Below, piece by piece: positions 1 to 3,727 of a stretch of 7,380 bases of DNA. This DNA is from Planctomycetaceae bacterium (lineage in GTDB: Bacteria; Planctomycetota; Planctomycetia; Pirellulales; Thermoguttaceae): positions 1-7,380 of the forward strand of contig JAITBS010000620.1 in assembly GCA_031283515.1 (NCBI GenBank). The letters are read 5' to 3'. The position numbers and the translations under genes are program-made. Position 1 is the stretch's first letter. Each line of letters opens with the position of its first letter. The notes under the pieces were generated by a model. The model made no database searches and was not told the DNA's origin. It saw only the letters and a program-made list of their open reading frames with translations.

Positions 1-28
1 CAGACGAGGTTGAGAGGAAACATTGACA

Positions 29-57
29 CCGTAGGTCGCGCTTCGCTTGACCTACGG
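29..57. repeat. Short inverted repeat (9-bp stem hairpin)
   Basis: The arms CCGTAGGTC (29-37) and GACCTACGG (49-57) are perfectly complementary. The loop contains a further GCG/CGC pairing (38-40 with 44-46). The right arm is also part of the outer end of the long palindrome 46-174, whose far end carries CCGTAGATC (163-171). The left arm 29-37 is therefore a near-copy of 163-171, and the segment 49-57 can pair with either one. I see no T-tract, so it is not a standard terminator. Its function is unknown. Confidence 0.6.
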
Positions 58-174
58 TTATGAAAATTCCACCCCTTTGGGGTGAAGAATAAAAAATAAT
101 AATTCCACTGATATATTACTGAAAATTTTGTTCTTCACCCAGAAATGGTGGAATTTTCATAACCGTAGATCAAG
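46..174. repeat. Long imperfect palindrome (44-bp arms), MITE-like or extragenic palindromic element
   Basis: The arm 46-89 is the reverse complement of 131-174 at 39 of 44 positions, separated by 41 A+T-rich bases (90-130). The outer part, from GGTGGAATTTTCATAACC onward, is almost perfect. Four of the five mismatches cluster where each arm can fold on itself: CACCCC-TTT-GGGGTG at 70-84, and CACC...GGTG at 136-150. The DNA or its RNA could therefore form one long hairpin or a cruciform with side hairpins. There is no open reading frame inside and no clear target-site duplication at the ends. A non-autonomous mobile palindrome or a REP-like element is the likeliest class. A structured 3' end of an upstream transcript is the alternative. 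Confidence 0.75.
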
Positions 175-191
175 TGAGTAGTTGATTGTGG

Positions 192-244
192 AGTGTCGCA
201 AAGCGGATTACTATCAAAACGGTAATAATTCCGCTTGCGACACT
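192..244. repeat. Second palindromic element flanked by GTTGATT direct repeats
   Basis: AGTGTCGCAA (192-201) pairs with TTGCGACACT (235-244). After a one-base bulge GCGG (203-206) pairs with CCGC (231-234), and ATTAC (207-211) can pair with GTAAT (222-226). The palindrome lies between two exact copies of GTTGATT at 181-187 and 245-251, which could be a 7-bp target duplication, although four bases (188-191) lie outside the left arm. An outer TAGTT/AACTA pairing (179-183 with 252-256) offers another explanation for part of that match. It is G+C-richer than its surroundings and has no T-tract. It is probably a REP-like or miniature element. Confidence 0.65.
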
Positions 245-256
245 GTTGATTAACTA

Positions 257-480
257 TCTACATTACGTGAAGTTTACAAAAAAGGTAGTTATTTTGATTT
301 TCCGGACAATCTCTTTTCCATCCAAAATGTGAAACAATAAGAAATTTTTGATTTCATTTATTTCTTTTACTCGAATTGAAAAGGGTATTGAGTTTACGTT
401 TATCGTAAAAACCTGGGTTATTCTAATTTGTTTTCTAAAAACACCATAGTGAGTCGTTTTTATTTTCATTTTCCCCCCCC
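257..480. other. A+T-rich intergenic stretch, no supported gene
   Basis: No recognisable gene lies here. The only notable reading frame is a 68-codon minus-strand frame from an ATG at 467-469 down to 263. It is rich in Ile, Lys, Phe and Thr, as random A+T-rich DNA would be, and matches no family I know. A run of eight C residues (473-480) ends the stretch, just before the tRNA promoter. Read on the minus strand, this run is a G-tract three bases upstream of that ATG. Confidence 0.5.
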
Positions 481-508
481 TCGACAAGCCGAAAAAATAA
501 GCTAGAAT
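481..508 (+). promoter_or_regulatory. Sigma70-type promoter of the initiator tRNA
   Basis: TCGACA (481-486, 5 of 6 to TTGACA) and TAGAAT (503-508, 5 of 6 to TATAAT) are separated by 16 bases. Transcription would start near 515, giving a tRNA precursor leader of about 40 nt before the mature 5' end at 555. The position, spacing and lack of any other gene between make this the likely promoter of the tRNA unit. Confidence 0.65.
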
Positions 509-554
509 GCTTCAAGATGATCAGGGAATGAACGTTTCTTTTGTCATTTTTTAT

Positions 555-628
555 CGCGGGGTAGAGCAGTCCGGTAGCTCGTGAGGCTCATAACCTCAAG
601 GCCGCAGGTTCGAATCCTGCCCCCGCAA
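555..628 (+). tRNA. Initiator tRNA-fMet (anticodon CAT)
   Basis: This is a complete 74-nt cloverleaf without an encoded CCA. The acceptor strand CGCGGGG (555-561) pairs with CCCCGCA (621-627), leaving the C1:A72 mismatch that marks initiator tRNAs, with A73 as discriminator. The D-stem GAGC/GCTC contains A11:U24, a second initiator feature. The anticodon stem-loop is TGAGG-CTCATAA-CCTCA with CAT as anticodon. The T-arm is GCAGG-TTCGAAT-CCTGC. The body is very close to E. coli tRNA-fMet. One difference matters: the three stacked G:C pairs of the initiator anticodon stem (29:41, 30:40, 31:39) are here A:U, G:C, G:C. It has its own promoter upstream and a terminator downstream, so it is probably a single-gene transcript. 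The bases after A73 are AT, so the CCA must be added enzymatically. Confidence 0.97.
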
Positions 629-682
629 ATTTGGTTTTCCAGCAGATTTTAAAAAATTTGTGTTTTTTTGCTAAATGTATAT

Positions 683-719
683 AAACCTTGAACTTATATT
701 TTGAGTTCAAGGTTTTTTT
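683..719 (+). terminator. Intrinsic terminator of the tRNA-fMet unit
   Basis: AAACCTTGAAC (683-693) pairs perfectly with GTTCAAGGTTT (705-715), and the stem extends inward by T694-A704 and a T-G wobble. The descending arm runs into a T-tract (713-719). It lies 55 bases after the tRNA and before the promoter of rplA, so it should separate the two transcripts. Confidence 0.88.
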
Positions 720-885
720 CTGACCATTGCTAATTACCCGCTTCATCGGCAATCCATAATTAGGAAAAAGCAAATACTAATTTTATACCTAAAAAATAAG
801 CACTTATCACTATTTTTCATGTAAAAAATTAAATTGCTAAAAGTTCCCGAAAACCATTTTGTGTAAAATTAAATTTACACCCCCT
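720..885. other. Intergenic region between tRNA terminator and rplA promoter; one foldable segment
   Basis: There is no gene here. A foldable segment lies at 726-763: CTAATTA (730-736) pairs with TAATTAG (757-763) around an inner CCG/CGG stem (738-740 with 747-749). ATTGC (726-730) can instead pair with GCAAT (749-753). Further on, GTGTAAA (861-867) and TTTACAC (874-880) form a 7-bp inverted repeat with a 6-base centre. It ends five bases before the -35 box of the rplA promoter, where an operator could lie. No regulator is known from this sequence. Confidence 0.45.
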
Positions 886-913
886 TTGACAAGATATTAT
901 TTTCCAATAAAAT
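886..913 (+). promoter_or_regulatory. Sigma70-type promoter for rplA and the downstream cluster
   Basis: A perfect TTGACA (886-891) lies 16 bases before TAAAAT (908-913, 5 of 6 to TATAAT). A start near 920 would give a leader of about 157 nt before the rplA ATG. The tRNA terminator upstream makes a dedicated promoter necessary, and this is by far the best match in the gap. Confidence 0.75.
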
Positions 914-932
914 TTGTAAAATTTTTGATAGT

Positions 933-958
933 GAAGTAAGAAGATGAAGTAAGAAGAT
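933..958 (+). repeat. Perfect 13-bp tandem duplication in the rplA leader
   Basis: GAAGTAAGAAGAT occurs twice head to tail (933-945 and 946-958). The pair is enclosed by two copies of ATTTTTGAT (921-929 and 957-965). It lies just downstream of the inferred transcription start and is purine-rich. It is too far from the start codon to act as a ribosome binding site for rplA. A replication-slippage origin is likely. Confidence 0.85.
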
Positions 959-1017
959 TTTTGATTTTGAAAATTCATCTATTGATTGTTCAACTTAATA
1001 TTTGTTTATTAACGGGA

Positions 1018-1061
1018 GAAGGTTTCCAAATGTTGCTAACCTTCATTATTGACCGAACCTT
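1018..1061 (+). promoter_or_regulatory. Leader hairpin before rplA with two competing partners
   Basis: GAAGGTT (1018-1024) pairs perfectly with AACCTTC (1038-1044), leaving a 13-base loop. The core AAGGTT (1019-1024) could instead pair with AACCTT at 1056-1061, closer to the start codon at 1077. L1 is known to repress its own operon by binding an mRNA mimic of its 23S rRNA site, so an autoregulatory site belongs in this place. I could not match the conserved L1-site nucleotides with certainty, so the role is inferred from position only. Confidence 0.4.
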
Positions 1062-1076
1062 AACCGGTATTGATTT

Positions 1077-1757
1077 ATGTCAAAACATTCAAAACGTTAT
1101 CGGAATGATCTCAAAAAAATTAAACAGGATGTTCCGCTTCCTTTAACGGATGCTGTTAATTTATTGAAACAGTTCGATAATTTGAAATTCAACCAAAGTG
1201 TGGAAATTGCTATTCGGTTGGGTATTGATCCGAAACAGGCAGACCAACTTGTTCGTGGTTCTATTGTTCTTCCGCATGGTATTGGCAAATCGCTTCGAGT
1301 TTGTGTTATTGCCAAAGGCGATAAAGCGGAAGAAGCCCGCAACAACGGTGCCGATACCGTTGGTGATACCGATCTTGTTGCCAAAATTAAAGAAGGTTGG
1401 ACTGATTTCGATGTCTGCATCGCCACCCCCGATATGATGGGACTTGTCGGACCTCTCGGTAAAATACTCGGTCCCCGCGGATTAATGCCTTCTCCGCGAG
1501 CCGGAACTGTTACAATGGATGTAGCAAAAACAATTAAAGAATATAAAGCCGGTAAAGTCGAATTTCGGAATGATAAAGCCGGTATTATTCACGCGATTGT
1601 CGGCAAAATTAAATTCGATAAAAATCAACTTGTCGAAAATATTGACGCCTTCCTGCAATATATCCATAATCTCAAACCTGCGGCTGTTAAAGGAGTTTAT
1701 GTTAAAAGTATTACTCTTTCCGCAACGATGTCGCCGGGTGTTCGTGTTGTGAATTAG
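1077..1757 (+). CDS. rplA: 50S ribosomal protein L1
   Basis: This encodes the 226-residue protein L1, the base of the mobile L1 stalk on 23S rRNA, which moves deacylated tRNA out of the E site. In many bacteria it also represses its own mRNA. The length is close to the usual 225-235. The N-terminal segment (MSKHSKRYRN) matches the normal start region of the family. Residues 59-72 contain VRGSIVLPHGIGKS, the first conserved block. GPLGKILGPRGLMP (125-138) is the L1 signature in the second domain. KAGKVEFRNDKAGIIHAIVGK (starting at 157) is the returning rRNA-binding strand of domain I. The ATG at 1077 is chosen because it gives the family N-terminus. There is no Shine-Dalgarno sequence in front of it, which is common in this kind of genome. 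rplK, the usual upstream neighbour, is missing here, and a separate promoter lies at 886-913. The leader has a hairpin that may serve autoregulation. Identification is certain. Confidence 0.98.
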   Translation: MSKHSKRYRNDLKKIKQDVPLPLTDAVNLLKQFDNLKFNQSVEIAIRLGIDPKQADQLVRGSIVLPHGIGKSLRVCVIAKGDKAEEARNNGADTVGDTDLVAKIKEGWTDFDVCIATPDMMGLVGPLGKILGPRGLMPSPRAGTVTMDVAKTIKEYKAGKVEFRNDKAGIIHAIVGKIKFDKNQLVENIDAFLQYIHNLKPAAVKGVYVKSITLSATMSPGVRVVN

Positions 1758-1879
1758 AACGGTATCGTCGATTGATTTTGCCTTATTTTGTAACCGGACT
1801 GCAATTCGTAATCGCCCAATAAATTCGTCTTTTTGAGATTTAGATAAAATATTATTTCATTCATATTATTTTGCGGTAT

Positions 1880-1913
1880 TTAAGATTTTCGTTGCAAAGA
1901 AACGTTGTCTTGA
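1880..1913 (+). promoter_or_regulatory. Candidate L10(L12) autoregulatory leader structure upstream of rplJ
   Basis: The 177-base gap between rplA and rplJ has no gene. Near its end, TTAAGA (1880-1885) pairs with TCTTGA (1908-1913, one G-U), and after an internal loop CGTT (1890-1893) pairs with AACG (1901-1904) around the loop GCAAAGA. The L10-L7/L12 complex represses rplJ translation in many bacteria by binding a structured leader in this position. The match to that leader family rests on location and a plausible fold, not on a recognised consensus. No convincing terminator or promoter is visible in the gap. Confidence 0.3.
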
Positions 1914-1934
1914 TCCTACAGCCCATAGCCTAAA

Positions 1935-2516
1935 ATGAGTAAGTTTGTTAAACAATTAATTACGGATACCGTTGCCAAACGGCTTGAAGGTACGCAATAC
2001 CTGATTCTGGTCAGTTTGACCGGAATTAATGCCAATAAAAGCAAAGACCTTCGGGCAAATCTCGCATCAAAAGGGATTGACCTGATGGTTATTAAAAACA
2101 GTCTGGCACGACGCGCCACCGAAGGAACTCCGCTTGCCGCCGCTTTTCAGAACATGACCGGTTCTTATGCTCTTTGCTGGGGTTCTTCGGATATCGTTTC
2201 GTTAGCCAAAGAACTGGTTAAACTGACAAAAGATAAAACCCTGCAAGGTTTTGAAATTAAAGGAGCTGTCCTGGACGGAGCAGCGTTAGGACCGGAACAA
2301 ACTGTTGAAGTTAGTAAATGGCCCACACGCGAAGAACAAATTTCGATATTGCTCGGTCAAATCATCGGTATCGGAGCCAAACTCTCCGGTCAATTTATTG
2401 CCATCGGCGGTGCTTTGGCAAGCCAAATTGCTAAACTCGCAGAAAAAGACGACAAGGATGCAGAAAAAGACGGCAAGGATATTGAACCCAATACAACTGT
2501 CGATAATCCCGAGTAA
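1935..2516 (+). CDS. rplJ: 50S ribosomal protein L10
   Basis: This encodes the 193-residue L10, which anchors the L7/L12 dimers to 23S rRNA next to L11 and so forms the GTPase stalk base. Residues 1-60 carry the typical start, MSKFVKQLITDTVAKRL, followed by a strand and VIKNSLARRA (52-61), the family version of the rRNA-contacting motif. KLTKDKTLQGFEIKGAVLDG (97-116) fits the second half of the globular domain. Residues 134-170 form the long C-terminal helix that binds L7/L12 dimers. The tail beyond about 168 is a Lys/Asp/Glu-rich extension built on a 7-residue repeat (AEKDDKD, AEKDGKD), making the protein longer than the usual 165-180 residues. The ATG at 1935 gives the family N-terminus. 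No Shine-Dalgarno sequence is visible. rplL follows after 236 bases, an unusually wide gap for this pair. Confidence 0.97.
   Translation: MSKFVKQLITDTVAKRLEGTQYLILVSLTGINANKSKDLRANLASKGIDLMVIKNSLARRATEGTPLAAAFQNMTGSYALCWGSSDIVSLAKELVKLTKDKTLQGFEIKGAVLDGAALGPEQTVEVSKWPTREEQISILLGQIIGIGAKLSGQFIAIGGALASQIAKLAEKDDKDAEKDGKDIEPNTTVDNPE
2439..2480 (+). repeat. 21-bp tandem duplication in the 3' end of rplJ
   Basis: Two adjacent 21-base units (2439-2459 and 2460-2480) differ at one base (GAC versus GGC). They encode AEKDDKD and AEKDGKD at residues 169-182 of L10. Near-identity at synonymous positions indicates a recent in-frame duplication, tolerated in a charged and probably disordered tail. Confidence 0.9.
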
Positions 2517-2535
2517 ATCAATAATAACCTTTAAT

Positions 2536-2582
2536 CAGACAGTTATTGAATATTGAAAAACACAATACAATCTGTCTGTTTT
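2536..2582 (+). terminator. Weak terminator- or attenuator-like hairpin between rplJ and rplL
   Basis: CAGACAG (2536-2542) pairs with CTGTCTG (2572-2578), and TATTG (2544-2548 or 2551-2555) with CAATA (2563-2567) inside. Only four T residues follow (2579-2582), so termination would be partial at best. It begins 19 bases after the rplJ stop codon. It could equally be a processing or stabilising hairpin at the 3' end of rplJ. Confidence 0.4.
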
Positions 2583-2641
2583 GGAATAGGAAACAAAAAC
2601 ATCTTCTTGTGATGAATTTAATTTGTTTCGAATCATTGCGA

Positions 2642-2666
2642 TATCGGATTTGTGTGAAATCCGGTA
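2642..2666 (+). promoter_or_regulatory. Stable hairpin in the rplL leader
   Basis: TATCGGATTT (2642-2651) pairs with AAATCCGGTA (2657-2666) along ten pairs including one G-U wobble, closing a GTGTG loop. No T-tract follows, so it is not a terminator. It sits about 90 bases before the rplL start. Protection of the rplL message from decay, RNase processing or regulator binding are all possible. Confidence 0.5.
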
Positions 2667-2711
2667 ATTTGTTTGAAGTTGAATTATTACAAGATTAACC
2701 ATCATTTTTAG

Positions 2712-2752
2712 GCGTTTTCCAAAACGCAACAAACGAGAAAGGAAACATTTCC
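2712..2752 (+). promoter_or_regulatory. Palindrome and Shine-Dalgarno-like tract of rplL
   Basis: GCGTTTTCCAAAACGC (2712-2727) is a perfect 16-base palindrome. Downstream, GAAAGGA (2737-2743) is a Shine-Dalgarno-like tract nine bases before the ATG at 2753, and it confirms that start. It is the only clear ribosome binding site among the four protein genes here. GGAA (2741-2744) could pair with TTCC (2749-2752) in a tiny hairpin touching the start codon, but four pairs are too few to argue for occlusion. Confidence 0.55.
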
Positions 2753-3166
2753 ATGAGTGAAACACGAGAATTTTCGGCGACAATTAAAGAATTGGGCGAC
2801 AAGATTGTTGCTTTGACTTTAAAAGACGCCAAAGAACTGAGCGACTATTTAAAAGACGTTCATGGTATTGAGCCGGCTACTGGTGGTGCGGTAGTTATGG
2901 CAGCTCCGGCAGGCGGCGGCGAAGGCGGCAGTGCTGAAAAACCGGAAGAAAAAACCGAATTTGATGTCGTACTTGAAAGTTTTGCGGCTGACAAAAAAGT
3001 TGCCGTTATTAAGGTTGTTAAAAACGCAACCGGCGGTGGTTTGGCAGAGTCGAAGAATTTGGTGGAAGGTGCTCCGACCAAGATTAAAGCCGGCATTTCC
3101 AAAGATGAAGCCGAAAAACTGAAAAAAGAACTCGAAGAAAATGGTGCTAAAGTCAGTATTAAATAA
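2753..3166 (+). CDS. rplL: 50S ribosomal protein L7/L12
   Basis: This encodes the 137-residue stalk protein L7/L12, present as two or three dimers per ribosome on L10, which recruits and activates EF-Tu, EF-G, IF2 and RF3. Residues 1-40 form the N-terminal dimerisation and L10-binding domain. Residues 41-66 are the flexible Ala/Gly-rich hinge (AAPAGGGEGG region). Residues 67-137 form the C-terminal factor-binding domain, beginning EEKTEFDVVLESF. KVAVIKVVKNATGGGLAESK (82-101) is the factor-binding face. Relative to E. coli, I69, K70 and K84 are kept as I86, K87 and K101, R73 is Lys (K90), and K81 is Ala (A98). It is somewhat longer than the usual 120-130 residues, mostly in the hinge. The ATG at 2753 is supported by a purine-rich ribosome binding site. 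The wide upstream spacer and this site would allow rplL to be translated more than rplJ, as its copy number requires. Identification is certain. Confidence 0.98.
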   Translation: MSETREFSATIKELGDKIVALTLKDAKELSDYLKDVHGIEPATGGAVVMAAPAGGGEGGSAEKPEEKTEFDVVLESFAADKKVAVIKVVKNATGGGLAESKNLVEGAPTKIKAGISKDEAEKLKKELEENGAKVSIK

Positions 3167-3187
3167 ATTCGTAAATATTTAATAACG

Positions 3188-3274
3188 ATAAGAACCAATC
3201 AATGACCAGCGGCAAATGATTGAAACAAAATTAAAAAGTTTATCATTGGCCGCAGGTCATGAGTTCTTATTTTT
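3188..3274 (+). terminator. Long terminator/attenuator hairpin between rplL and rpoB
   Basis: Nested pairings form one long stem. ATAAGAAC (3188-3195) pairs with GTTCTTAT (3263-3270), ATGACC (3202-3207) with GGTCAT (3255-3260), GCGGC (3209-3213) with GCCGC (3249-3253), and AATGAT (3215-3220) with ATCATT (3242-3247). They are separated by single mismatches and one asymmetric loop (six bases against two). The descending arm ends in TTATTTTT. It starts 22 bases after the rplL stop. E. coli has an attenuator and an RNase III site in the same place, which lower RpoB relative to L7/L12, so partial termination, processing or both are likely. If termination were complete, rpoB would depend on a promoter further down. 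Confidence 0.75.
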
Positions 3275-3298
3275 CCACAATTTGGTATCTTTTTTGCG

Positions 3299-3335
3299 AA
3301 GTCCCCCTTTTTAAGGTGACTTGAAGTATTATAAT
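3299..3335 (+). promoter_or_regulatory. Small hairpin followed by a TATAAT box; possible internal rpoB promoter
   Basis: AAGTC (3299-3303) pairs with GACTT (3318-3322), and CCTT (3306-3309) with AAGG (3313-3316). A perfect -10 hexamer TATAAT follows at 3330-3335, but the matching -35 region (about 3307-3313, CTTTTTA) is poor. A promoter directly after the rplL-rpoB terminator would make sense, with a leader of almost 390 nt, but the evidence is one hexamer in A+T-rich DNA. Confidence 0.28.
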
Positions 3336-3377
3336 AATAATTCGGTTTTCTAATTTTTTCTTTTATTCCCTTTCGAA

Positions 3378-3437
3378 AGATTACGCAGATGAAAGGCAAA
3401 ACAATGCCCCTCCCTTGTGAAAGTAATCTGATCTGCG
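3378..3437 (+). promoter_or_regulatory. Crossing complementary segments in the rpoB leader
   Basis: AGATTAC (3378-3384) is complementary to GTAATCT (3423-3429), and CGCAGAT (3384-3390) is complementary to ATCTGCG (3431-3437). The two helices share base 3384 and cross each other, so they are either alternatives or a pseudoknot. GGCA/TGCC (3395-3398 with 3405-3408) can form a small hairpin between them. The segment is less A+T-rich than the DNA on either side. I do not recognise any known leader or riboswitch. Confidence 0.4.
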
Positions 3438-3727
3438 GATATTGTTGTTCCGTAACTCTTTTTCTTCATGGAAGATTGATAGGGGTTTCCCGATTTTACT
3501 AATCGTACAGAACAATCCGACATTATGTTTAATCCAGAATGTTTAATCCAGATTGGGATATTTTAGTATTGTAATTTAATATGATTTCAAAATAGGTAAC
3601 ACGATAAAAATATCTTGTTCTATTAGAATAATAAATTGTCCCAAGTTTGGGTATTGTTTATTTGAATATTTCACAAAGTTTGTTAATTCCTTTTAGTTTT
3701 CGATAACTTTTTTGATCCTAACTAATT
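3438..3727 (+). other. A+T-rich rpoB upstream region, no gene
   Basis: No gene is supported. It holds a 14-bp tandem duplication (3525-3552), small palindromes (GATA-AAAA-TATC at 3603-3614, CCCAAGTTTGGG at 3640-3651) and a weak promoter-like pair TTGGGA (3553-3558) and TAATAT (3577-3582) with 18-base spacing. The last bases before rpoB contain TTGATCCTA (3712-3720), a 9-mer also found upstream of rplJ at 1910-1918. No Shine-Dalgarno sequence precedes the rpoB ATG. Confidence 0.45.
3525..3552 (+). repeat. Perfect 14-bp tandem duplication upstream of rpoB
   Basis: ATGTTTAATCCAGA occurs twice head to tail (3525-3538 and 3539-3552). Each copy contains an ATG, but neither opens a sizeable reading frame that I can recognise. 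It lies about 175 bases before the rpoB start. It resembles the 13-bp and 21-bp duplications elsewhere in this cluster. Confidence 0.85.

Noticed and set aside
1..260. CRISPR-like repeat array
   Set aside because: The repeats are inverted, not regularly spaced direct copies, and there are no spacers or cas genes.
263..469. Minus-strand 68-codon frame with a G-tract before its ATG
   Set aside because: It has the composition of random A+T-rich sequence and matches no family I know. It also lies immediately beside the tRNA promoter in the opposite orientation. The eight-G run may mimic a ribosome binding site by chance.
588..773. Minus-strand reading frame ending in GAGFEPAALRL
   Set aside because: The C-terminal peptide is the antisense translation of the tRNA T-arm and acceptor region (601-628). 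Such peptides are a known source of spurious database proteins. The rest runs through the terminator and A+T-rich DNA.
961..1146. Plus-strand frame starting with TTG upstream of and overlapping rplA
   Set aside because: It overlaps the start of rplA in another frame, uses a TTG start without a ribosome binding site, and has no recognisable motif. The leader hairpin lies inside it.
1097..1426. Minus-strand frame of 109 codons opposite rplA
   Set aside because: It lies entirely inside the certain rplA frame, with no ribosome binding site or recognisable family.
1833..1855. Promoter-like TTGAGA and TATTAT before rplJ
   Set aside because: The spacing between the hexamers is only 11 bases, and no alternative partner at 16-18 bases is convincing.
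3199..3399. Minus-strand reading frame containing GKIRTHDLRP
   Set aside because: This peptide resembles antisense translations of tRNA T-arms, and the + strand shares the 10-mer GGCCGCAGGT with the tRNA-fMet (600-609 and 3248-3257). I considered a tRNA remnant, but no cloverleaf can be drawn, and the bases are fully explained as an arm of the rplL-rpoB hairpin.
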